Below, piece after piece: positions 1-4,829 of a stretch of 6,374 nt of DNA. The position numbers were made by a program, and so were the translations under genes. The DNA comes from JAAZBW01 sp035647855 (GTDB lineage Bacteria; Actinomycetota; Actinomycetes; Actinomycetales; Actinomycetaceae), in the NCBI GenBank assembly GCA_035647855.1, contig DASRMP010000089.1, positions 1 to 6,374 of the forward strand, given 5' to 3'. Numbering within the stretch: the stretch's first letter is position 1; each line of letters begins with the position of its first letter. The notes beneath the pieces were generated by a model. The model made no database searches. It was not told the origin of the DNA and saw nothing but the letters and a program-made list of their open reading frames with translations.

Positions 1-686
1 GTCCCGGATTCTGGATCGACGGCGAGCCCGTCATCCTCACCGCCCCCTCCCCCGCGCCCGGCTCGATCCCGGACCGCGCCGCCCCGTACGGCCGGACCGT
101 CGGCGGACGGATCCTGACTGCCTCGGGCTCGATCGCGGTGCCGGACTCCCCTGCCCGGGTCGCGCGCGCGTCCCGCATCTGGGTCGAGGGCCGGCATGAC
201 GCGGAACTCGTCGAACGCGTCTGGGGCGATGATCTCCGGGTGGAGGGCGTAGTCGTCGAATTGCTGGAAGGGGTGGACAACCTGGGAGCGGTTCTGCGCG
301 GATTCGCGCCCGGTCCGGGGCAACGCGCCGGAGTGCTCGTGGACCACCTGGTGCCGGGGTCGAAGGAGTCACGGCTGGTGGCGGAGGCACTGCGCGGGCT
401 GCGACGTGGCGGGGCGGCGCATGTGCTCGTGCTGGGGCATCCGTACGTGGACGTGTGGCAGGCGGTGAAGCCGGCGCGGGTCGGGCTGAAGAGCTGGCCA
501 GAGGTGCCGCGCGGCACTGACATCAAGATGGGCACGCTTGCGGCGCTTCGGTGGCCGCACGCGAATCAGGCGGATATCGCGACCGGGTGGAAGCGGATCC
601 TCGGCCGGGTCCGCGACTACCGCGACCTCGAGCCGGCCCTGCTCGGGCGCATGGAGGAGTTGATCGACTTCGTCACGGCCGGATGA
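1..686 (+). CDS. DUF3097 family protein, 5'-truncated
   Basis: The frame is open from the window edge (first full codon at 3) to TGA at 684-686, giving 227 visible residues; the N terminus lies outside. The text is recognisable as the actinobacterial DUF3097 family: GFWIDGEPV near the visible start, VEGRHDAELVERVWGDDLR at about residues 61-79, VLVDHLVPGSKES at about 111-123, GHPYVDVWQAVKPAR in the middle and YRDLEPALLGRMEELIDFVT at the end. Family function is not established. The VEG..DAELV segment followed by a strand ending in Asp114 (VLVDH) resembles the Glu and Asp motifs of Toprim nucleotidyl-transfer or nuclease domains, which is inference only. Family members are usually roughly 270-280 residues, so about 50 residues are probably missing. 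It ends 49 bases before the P450 start and appears to be a separate transcription unit. The GTG at 138 lies inside the conserved domain and is not the true start. Confidence 0.85.
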   Translation, partial: PGFWIDGEPVILTAPSPAPGSIPDRAAPYGRTVGGRILTASGSIAVPDSPARVARASRIWVEGRHDAELVERVWGDDLRVEGVVVELLEGVDNLGAVLRGFAPGPGQRAGVLVDHLVPGSKESRLVAEALRGLRRGGAAHVLVLGHPYVDVWQAVKPARVGLKSWPEVPRGTDIKMGTLAALRWPHANQADIATGWKRILGRVRDYRDLEPALLGRMEELIDFVTAG

Positions 687-723
687 TGTGACGGATTGGC
701 TCGCCGACCCACGTGAGCCGCCA

Positions 724-735
724 TATTCTCGCTGC
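724..735 (+). promoter_or_regulatory. Leaderless promoter of the P450 gene
   Basis: The hexamer TATTCT (724-729) fits the actinobacterial -10 consensus TANNNT and ends six bases before the ATG at 736, so transcription should start on the A of the start codon. No Shine-Dalgarno sequence precedes this ATG, as expected for a leaderless mRNA. No clear -35 box is visible at the usual distance (701-706 is TCGCCG). The same geometry recurs at 5586-5591. Confidence 0.55.
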
Positions 736-1968
736 ATGACGACAGACCCCAACCTCGCCGACGCCCACGACGCCCACGACGCCCACGACGCCCACGACGC
801 CGACGCCCACGACGCCGACGCCCACGACGCCGCCGCCGCGGACGTCCCCGACCTGCGCGTCGAACTGGAGGCACAGCGCGCGAAGTGCCCAGTCGCCCAC
901 GACGGCGAGGTGTGGACCCTGCTCGGCCACCGCGAGGTCGTGGCGGCAGCCACAGATCCCGAGAGGTTCTCGAGCGCGGTCTCGCGGCATCGCGCCATCC
1001 CCAACTCCCTCGACGGCGAGGAGCACGCGGCGTACCGCGAGATCGTCGAGAGGTATATGACGCCCGAGGAGGTCGCGAAGCAGGAGGACCAGTGCCGGGG
1101 CCATGCGGAGGAGATCGTCGCGGGACTGGTGCGGGGCGAGATGGTCAAGACGCTCACCCACTTCGCCGTCCCGTTCGCGGTACGCACGCAGATCGAGTGG
1201 CTCGGCTGGGGCCGGGACCTCGAGGACGAGTTGGTGGCCTACATGTACGCAAACCATGAGGCCACGCGCTCGGGCGAGTACTCGCGGACGGCCGCGGTTG
1301 CCGCGCAGTTCGATGCGATCATCGAACGTCTCGTGGACGCGCGCGACGGCACCGCCGACGACGTCACGTCCCGCCTCATGCGCGAGACCGTCACGCTGCC
1401 GGACTCGGGCGTGGAGCGGCCGCTGACCCGCGCCGAGATCGTCTCCATCCTGCGGAACTGGACTGCTGGGGATCTGGGGTCGCTGGCGGCGTCGCTGGGC
1501 GTGCTGGTGCACTACCTCGCGGCGCATCCGGAGGTGCAGCGGTACGTGCGGGCGCTGGTCGCGGCGGGTGATGTGGACGGGGTCGAGGCGGCGGTCGAGG
1601 AGATCCTTCGGATCGACGATCCGTTCGTGGCGAATCGTCGTGAGGCGACCGCGGATGTCGAACTGGCGGGCGTCTCGATCCCGGCGCGGGGGCGGGTGGT
1701 GCTGAACTGGACCGCCGCGAACCGCGACCCGGAAGTGTTCGGTGACCCGGACCGGTTCGAGCCGGAGGGCAATGCGGAGGACAACCTGGTCTTCGGGATC
1801 GGGCCGCACGTGTGCCCCGGCCGCGACCTCTCGTTGATGGAGCTGAGGGTGGCCATCACCGCGCTTCTTGAGGCGACGACGTCGATCACCGAGTTCGCCG
1901 GCCGCCGCCCGGTCCGGATCGAGGCGCCGGGAAGCGGCTGGGCGCAGGTGCCGGTGGTGCTGGAGTAG
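736..1968 (+). CDS. Cytochrome P450 with N-terminal Asp-Ala-His repeat
   Basis: A soluble, cytosolic bacterial P450 of 410 residues, a usual length for the class. The heme-binding loop FGIGPHVCPG spans residues 353-362 with Cys360 as the thiolate ligand, and the ExxR pair of helix K is Glu289/Arg292 (EEILR). The helix-I segment reads NWTAGDLGSLAAS from residue 241. The usual A-G-x-(D/E)-T-T acid-alcohol pair is replaced by L-G-S at 247-249, so oxygen activation may differ from the standard monooxygenase cycle. Residues 9-35 are a tandem repeat of Asp-Ala-His units ahead of the fold, which starts near VPDLRVELEAQRAKCPV. ATG 736 is preferred over the in-frame GTG at 688 because a -10 box is placed exactly for leaderless transcription from 736. 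No ferredoxin or ferredoxin reductase gene is adjacent, so redox partners must be elsewhere. The substrate is unknown. Confidence 0.9.
   Translation: MTTDPNLADAHDAHDAHDAHDADAHDADAHDAAAADVPDLRVELEAQRAKCPVAHDGEVWTLLGHREVVAAATDPERFSSAVSRHRAIPNSLDGEEHAAYREIVERYMTPEEVAKQEDQCRGHAEEIVAGLVRGEMVKTLTHFAVPFAVRTQIEWLGWGRDLEDELVAYMYANHEATRSGEYSRTAAVAAQFDAIIERLVDARDGTADDVTSRLMRETVTLPDSGVERPLTRAEIVSILRNWTAGDLGSLAASLGVLVHYLAAHPEVQRYVRALVAAGDVDGVEAAVEEILRIDDPFVANRREATADVELAGVSIPARGRVVLNWTAANRDPEVFGDPDRFEPEGNAEDNLVFGIGPHVCPGRDLSLMELRVAITALLEATTSITEFAGRRPVRIEAPGSGWAQVPVVLE
760..831 (+). repeat. In-frame 9/15-nt tandem repeat in the P450 N terminus
   Basis: The unit GACGCCCAC (Asp-Ala-His) occurs four times head to tail at 760-795. 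Two copies of the 15-nt variant GACGCCGACGCCCAC follow at 796-825, then GACGCC and an Ala-rich run. Units are nearly identical at DNA level, pointing to recent slippage expansion. All unit lengths are multiples of three, so copy-number change would alter protein length but not frame. The product is rich in Asp and His (six His residues). Confidence 0.9.
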
Positions 1969-1982
1969 CGGCGGCGGCGCCT

Positions 1983-2003
1983 CGGGCGGCGAGTTCGCGC
2001 CCG
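1983..2003 (+). terminator. Possible hairpin between P450 and acylphosphatase genes
   Basis: CGGGCG (1983-1988) pairs perfectly with CGCCCG (1998-2003) around a 9-nt loop, starting 14 bases after the P450 stop codon. There is no following T-tract, so it would be an atypical terminator at best. In this GC-rich setting a six-pair stem can also occur by chance. Confidence 0.25.
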
Positions 2004-2009
2004 GCGCGC

Positions 2010-2015
2010 TACCGT
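2010..2015 (+). promoter_or_regulatory. Probable leaderless promoter -10 box of acylphosphatase gene
   Basis: TACCGT matches TANNNT and ends eight bases before the ATG at 2024, so the transcript would begin at, or within about two bases of, the start codon. No Shine-Dalgarno sequence is seen before the ATG. The -35 region is not recognisable. Confidence 0.4.
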
Positions 2016-2023
2016 CGTCGTTC

Positions 2024-2302
2024 ATGACGGACCGAATCGCCCGGAAGATAGTAGTGCGGGGCCGTGTTCAGGGGGTCGGCTTCCGCTACAACTGCGGGAT
2101 GGTCGCCAATTCGCTCGGCGTGGCCGGGTGGATCACCAACCGCGACGACGGCGCCGTCGAGATCCACGCCGAGGGTGCTCCGGACGCCGTCGCCGATCTC
2201 GCGGACTGGTGCCGCCAGGGCCCGCGTCACGCGCGCGTGACGCGGGTTGACGTGCGCGGCGCGAAGCTCAACGGTTACGGAACGTTCTCGGCGATGCACT
2301 AG
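2024..2302 (+). CDS. acyP: Acylphosphatase
   Basis: A 92-residue protein, the standard size for this family, which hydrolyses acyl phosphates to a carboxylate and phosphate in the cytosol (EC 3.6.1.7). The signature G-R-V-Q-G-V-G-F-R-Y is at residues 13-22, with Arg21 as the expected phosphate-binding catalytic Arg. Asn39 in GWITNRDDG is the expected water-orienting Asn. The C-terminal half carries the usual VEIHAEG strand (45-51) and ends YGTFSAMH. The frame is open upstream to 1868, but homology begins right after ATG 2024 and a leaderless -10 box supports that start. The gene sits alone between the P450 and the glycan locus, with no evident functional link to either. Codons 66-75 form a perfect 26-bp palindrome, described separately. 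Confidence 0.93.
   Translation: MTDRIARKIVVRGRVQGVGFRYNCGMVANSLGVAGWITNRDDGAVEIHAEGAPDAVADLADWCRQGPRHARVTRVDVRGAKLNGYGTFSAMH
2221..2246. repeat. Perfect 26-bp palindrome inside acyP
   Basis: The half-site CCCGCGTCACGCG is followed at once by its exact reverse complement, giving 26 bases with full dyad symmetry. In RNA, GG at 2219-2220 could add two G-U pairs with TT at 2247-2248. As a hairpin it gives an 11-pair stem with a four-base loop. It covers codons for residues 66-75 of acylphosphatase. Confidence 0.95.
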
Positions 2303-2349
2303 GGACGCTTGTGGTCGGCGCTTCGGGGCATCCAACGGAACGGATACCA

Positions 2350-2355
2350 TATACT
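2350..2355 (+). promoter_or_regulatory. Candidate -10 box upstream of the acyltransferase gene
   Basis: TATACT differs by one base from the consensus TATAAT and lies in the most AT-rich stretch of the 2303-2460 gap. An overlapping TANNNT reading (TACTAT, 2352-2357) is possible. The -35 region at 2327-2332 (GGCATC) is poor. The spacer carries the direct repeat AACGG-AACGG (2334-2343). Transcription would start near 2362 and give an untranslated leader of about 100 bases ending in the hairpin at 2443-2460. Confidence 0.45.
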
Positions 2356-2442
2356 ATCTCCACAACGTGACCGACCAACAGGCCGGCCGCAGCACTCCGA
2401 GAGTTCACATGGCCCCGGGATCCTTCAGAGCGACCCGAGCGG

Positions 2443-2460
2443 CTGGTTGGGAGGAACCAG
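2443..2460 (+). promoter_or_regulatory. Hairpin presenting the Shine-Dalgarno sequence of the acyltransferase gene
   Basis: CTGGTT (2443-2448) and AACCAG (2455-2460) are exact reverse complements. The six-base loop between them is GGGAGG, the ribosome binding site, and the GTG start codon follows directly at 2461. The ribosome site is therefore in the loop of a perfect stem whose 3' arm touches the start codon. This geometry could modulate initiation. It also fixes GTG 2461 as the start rather than ATG 2473, which has no better site. Confidence 0.6.
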
Positions 2461-3447
2461 GTGGCGCAAAATATGCAAAACAACAGCCTGTCTCCATCTG
2501 CGGTACGCGTCATGACCGAAGACGAACTGGTCGAGATGAGACCCGAGCGGCGCTGGTCAGGGCCACGCGTGGTGCGGTCGGGGGGCCATTGGTGGGTTGA
2601 CAATCGGGGCTTCTGCCGGCGCGTGCACTTCGCCGCCACTGTTCCGGCGGCAGAGGTCCGCCGGCCCACGGCCTATTGCTGGGCCTACCACACGCTTCTC
2701 CCGGCCGAGGACGCCGAGGCGGCCAATGTCTGGAGCCCGCTCCACCTGGTGGAGGATCTGGCCAACTACGGCGAGCATTCCCTCGACAGCACTCAGCGGA
2801 AGCACGTCAGGCGATGCCGAAGGGCGTTCGAGTTGGTGCAGTTGACTGATGCGGGGATGCTGGCCGAGCAGGGTTGGCCGATCTATTCGGCCAACGCGCG
2901 GAGACTGGGGCTTCCTCTCGAGCTTGACGAAGAGGCATTCCGGGCGCAGGCGGCGGCCTGGGCGGAGGATGACCGGCGGCTCATCGTGGGGGCGTTACAG
3001 GACGGACGGTTGGTGGGCTATCTGGAAACAAGGGCCATCGGCCATACCGCCTATCTCGACGAAATCCGCCTTTCCGAGACTGCTCTGAAGGCGAACCTGA
3101 GCGCGTACCTGCACTACGAAGCGGCACAGTTGTACCGCCAGAGCGGCCTGGTGCAGGAGGTCTGCGCCGGACTGCCACTCCCGCAGCGCCCGGGCGTGAT
3201 CGAGTTCAAGCGACGCATGGGGATGCCTATCGTTCATCGGCCCGCCCGATTCTGGTCACCCGCTCCCATCGCTCGGCTGTTTCACCTGGCGAAGCCGGCG
3301 GTCTACTACCGGGCAACCGGTATTCCGCCTCGAAACATGAAGCCCCCGGGTGATCCCGCGACCGCGCCGTCCCGGTCCCCATACCACAGCCCGAGACCCG
3401 TCCGGGGCCGGACGAGATCCGGGGTGGCTAGTGGGACTTCGTCCTAG
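2461..3447 (+). CDS. GNAT/FemAB-like acyltransferase
   Basis: A 328-residue soluble protein with no signal peptide or membrane segment. An N-terminal part (about 20-110, with HWWVDNRGFCRRVHF and LVEDLANYGEHSLDS) precedes a basic segment RKHVRRCRRAFELVQL (about 118-133). Then comes a region typical of FemAB-like GNAT proteins: DDRRLIVGALQDGRLVGYLETRAIGHTAYLDEIRLS and an AAQLYRQSGLVQEVCAG helix-turn, ending with GVIEFKRRMGMPIVHRPARFW. Proteins of this kind transfer an acyl or aminoacyl group to sugars, peptidoglycan precursors or lipids. The acceptor here is unknown. Just downstream lie a sugar aminotransferase and a phosphoglycosyltransferase, which suggests N- or O-acylation of a nucleotide- or lipid-linked sugar, by inference. 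The last 40 or so residues are a Pro/Arg/Ser-rich low-complexity tail outside the fold. Start: GTG 2461 with GGGAGGA five bases upstream. Confidence 0.7.
   Translation: MAQNMQNNSLSPSAVRVMTEDELVEMRPERRWSGPRVVRSGGHWWVDNRGFCRRVHFAATVPAAEVRRPTAYCWAYHTLLPAEDAEAANVWSPLHLVEDLANYGEHSLDSTQRKHVRRCRRAFELVQLTDAGMLAEQGWPIYSANARRLGLPLELDEEAFRAQAAAWAEDDRRLIVGALQDGRLVGYLETRAIGHTAYLDEIRLSETALKANLSAYLHYEAAQLYRQSGLVQEVCAGLPLPQRPGVIEFKRRMGMPIVHRPARFWSPAPIARLFHLAKPAVYYRATGIPPRNMKPPGDPATAPSRSPYHSPRPVRGRTRSGVASGTSS
3432..3446 (+). other. Small hairpin overlapping the acyltransferase stop codon
   Basis: TGGGAC (3432-3437) can pair with GTCCTA (3441-3446) around a TTC loop, with one G-U pair. The TAG stop (3445-3447) lies in its 3' arm, and the AT-rich TAAAAT follows without a true T-tract. 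It may act as a weak terminator, or simply be part of the promoter spacer. Confidence 0.3.
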
Positions 3448-3453
3448 TAAAAT
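3448..3453 (+). promoter_or_regulatory. Candidate -10 box of the aminotransferase operon
   Basis: TAAAAT directly after the acyltransferase stop codon matches the actinobacterial -10 pattern and is identical to the box at 5586-5591 except in one position (TAAAAT against TAAAAT in reading, with different flanks). No good -35 box is visible at 3424-3430. Transcription would start near 3460 and give a leader of about 87 bases to the small ORF at 3547, including the hairpin at 3463-3482. Confidence 0.4.
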
Positions 3454-3462
3454 CAGTTTCAG

Positions 3463-3482
3463 CGCCCGTTGGGGACCGGGCG
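3463..3482 (+). promoter_or_regulatory. Leader-RNA hairpin upstream of the aminotransferase operon
   Basis: CGCCCG (3463-3468) pairs exactly with CGGGCG (3477-3482), with a G-U pair possible outside it and an eight-base loop TTGGGGAC. It would sit at the very 5' end of an mRNA started from the TAAAAT box. It matches no riboswitch family that I recognise, and the role could be mRNA stability or none. Confidence 0.4.
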
Positions 3483-3546
3483 TGGTTGAAGCACTGGGAG
3501 GGCGCCGCGGGGAGCGGGCCGAACCCATGACACAGGAGGTGTGGTT

Positions 3547-3591
3547 ATGTCGGCTTCACATGCCCTCAGCAGCAGCGGCGGTGTCACGTGA
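3547..3591 (+). CDS. 14-residue leader peptide, translationally coupled to the aminotransferase
   Basis: ATG 3547 is preceded by a perfect AGGAGGT (3534-3540) at six bases, the best Shine-Dalgarno site in the window. The ORF encodes MSASHALSSSGGVT and stops at TGA 3589-3591, which overlaps the GTG start of the aminotransferase in the tetranucleotide GTGA. The aminotransferase has no comparable site of its own (only GGCGG nearby), so ribosomes finishing this peptide probably restart on GTG 3588. The peptide is Ser-rich (5 of 14, with three consecutive AGC codons) and has no recognisable domain or signal. It may act only as a translation-initiation cassette. A role as a regulatory attenuation peptide is possible but unsupported. 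Confidence 0.6.
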   Translation: MSASHALSSSGGVT

Positions 3592-4829
3592 CCACACGCA
3601 TCCGGCTTTCCCCGCCCGACGTCGGCACCGCCGAGGAAGAGGCTGTTCTGCGCGCGCTCCGTTCGGGTTGGGTCGCGCCGCTCGGCCCTGAGGTCGACGC
3701 CTTCGAGGCCGAGATCGCCGAGTTCACCGGGCGCGAACATGCCGCGGCGCTTTCCTCGGGCACGGCCGCCCTCCACCTGGGGTTGCTCAACATGGGCGTG
3801 GGCCCGGGCGACCACGTCGTCACCGCAACCATGACCTTCGCCGCAACGGCAAACGCCATCACGTACACCGGCGCCACGCCGGTGTTCGTCGATTGCGACG
3901 AGAGCGGCAACATCGATCCCGCACTGCTCGAGCACGCCATCGAGGACCTGCAGGCGAAGGGCAAGAAGGTTGCTGCGATCGTGCCCGTGGACCTGCTCGG
4001 GAAGATCGCGGATTATGGGGCGATCGAGCAGATAGCCGAACGCGCCGGTGGCATCCCCGTCCTCGCCGACTCCGCCGAATCCCTCGGCGCCGTCCGCAAC
4101 GGCCGCCCCGCCGGCAGCTTCGGCGACGCCGCGGTCCTCTCCTTCAACGGCAACAAGGTCATGACCACCTCGGGCGGCGGCATGCTGCTAACCGACGACG
4201 CCGACCTCGCCGAGCGCACGCGATACCTCGCCACCCAGGCGCGTCAGCCGGTGATCCACTACGAACACGTCGACGTCGGCTACAACTACCGCCTGTCCAA
4301 CATCCTCGCCGCGATCGGGCGCGCCCAACTCGGCCGCCTGGACGGCATGATCGAGCGCCGCCGCCGGCACCGCCGCCATTACCGCGAGTTGTTCGAGTCC
4401 GTCCCGGGCATCTCCGTCTTCGGTACCCCCGATGGCTCCGACGACGACGCCGCCCCTGGCAGCGAGACCCGCGGCAGCGAGACCCGCGGCAGCGAAAGCC
4501 GTGGCGGCAGAACTCTCAGTGGAAAGACCCGCGGTGGCGAGACCCGCGACAACTTCTGGCTGACCTCGATCTTGGTCGATACTGCCGAGGCCGGCTGGAC
4601 GGCCCGCGATCTCATCCGCCACCTCGACCACGCGGGCATCGAGGCCCGCCCGCTCTGGAAGCCCATGCACCTCCAGCCCGTCTACTCGCAGGCTCCCGCG
4701 TACACGAACGGCACCAGCGAGTGCCTGTTCCGCAACGGGGTGTCGCTACCAAGCGGCTCCGTTCTGTCCGAGGCCGCAATCCACCGGATCACTCGCAGCG
4801 TCCGGAAGTTCGCGAGGGCGGTGGCGTGA
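3588..4829 (+). CDS. DegT/DnrJ/EryC1/StrS sugar aminotransferase (PglE-like)
   Basis: A 413-residue PLP enzyme of fold type I, expected to convert a nucleotide-linked 4-keto-6-deoxy sugar to the 4-amino sugar with glutamate as donor. Visible landmarks: GWVAPLGPEVDAFE (27-40), phosphate-binding SGTAALHL (57-64), Asp161 in LADSAESLGA for the pyridine nitrogen, and Lys190 in SFNGNKVMTTSGGG as the Schiff-base lysine. These motifs closely resemble those of PglE-type enzymes of the bacillosamine pathway. VGYNYRLSNILAAIGRAQL follows, and KPMHLQPVYS lies in the C-terminal domain. Residues 291-320 are an extra Gly/Ser/Glu/Thr/Arg pentapeptide repeat between GISVFGTPDG and NFWLTSILVD, a surface-loop position where relatives have a short linker. 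The GTG start overlaps the leader peptide stop (GTGA), and the TGA stop overlaps the next gene in the same way. The exact sugar is not determinable. Confidence 0.9.
   Translation: MTTRIRLSPPDVGTAEEEAVLRALRSGWVAPLGPEVDAFEAEIAEFTGREHAAALSSGTAALHLGLLNMGVGPGDHVVTATMTFAATANAITYTGATPVFVDCDESGNIDPALLEHAIEDLQAKGKKVAAIVPVDLLGKIADYGAIEQIAERAGGIPVLADSAESLGAVRNGRPAGSFGDAAVLSFNGNKVMTTSGGGMLLTDDADLAERTRYLATQARQPVIHYEHVDVGYNYRLSNILAAIGRAQLGRLDGMIERRRRHRRHYRELFESVPGISVFGTPDGSDDDAAPGSETRGSETRGSESRGGRTLSGKTRGGETRDNFWLTSILVDTAEAGWTARDLIRHLDHAGIEARPLWKPMHLQPVYSQAPAYTNGTSECLFRNGVSLPSGSVLSEAAIHRITRSVRKFARAVA
4458..4547 (+). repeat. Six 15-nt tandem repeats within the aminotransferase gene
   Basis: Units of 15 bases start at 4458, 4473, 4488, 4503, 4518 and 4533. 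The first two are identical (GGCAGCGAGACCCGC), the third differs at three positions, and the fourth to sixth are diverged. They encode GSETR, GSETR, GSESR, GGRTL, SGKTR and GGETR. The array is in frame, so copy-number change would keep the enzyme intact. Confidence 0.88.

Noticed and set aside
688..735. GTG 688 as the P450 start, one base after the upstream stop
   Set aside because: It would suggest coupling to the DUF3097 gene, but there is no Shine-Dalgarno sequence, and the -10 box at 724-729 would lie inside the coding region. ATG 736 fits a leaderless start exactly.
760..831. CRISPR-like or iteron array
   Set aside because: Units are 9 and 15 bases with no spacers and lie in frame in a coding region, so they form a simple coding tandem repeat.
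673..2025. 450-codon open frame on the - strand across the P450 gene
   Set aside because: It is a shadow of high third-position GC in the real P450 gene. Its product is Arg/His/Pro-rich with no recognisable motif, and the + strand has complete P450 signatures.
2293..2332. GATGC/GCATC pair flanking the acylphosphatase stop codon as a terminator
   Set aside because: A five-pair stem closing a 30-base loop without a T-tract is not convincing.
2247..2600. Overlapping + strand open frames in the gap before the acyltransferase
   Set aside because: They have no ribosome site and no recognisable sequence; the frame starting at GTG 2461 has both a ribosome site and family similarity.
3400..3413. GTCCGG-GG-CCGGAC inverted repeat as a terminator for the acyltransferase gene
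   Set aside because: It lies inside the coding sequence, the effective stem is only five pairs, and no T-tract follows.
3459..3964. Two - strand open frames (about 126 and 158 codons) opposite the aminotransferase start
   Set aside because: They have no ribosome sites or recognisable domains and overlap well-supported + strand coding sequence.
3893..4825. In-frame upstream extension of the first phosphoglycosyltransferase across the aminotransferase gene
   Set aside because: The extension is Arg/Pro-rich out-of-frame translation of the aminotransferase. Family homology begins just after GTG 4826.
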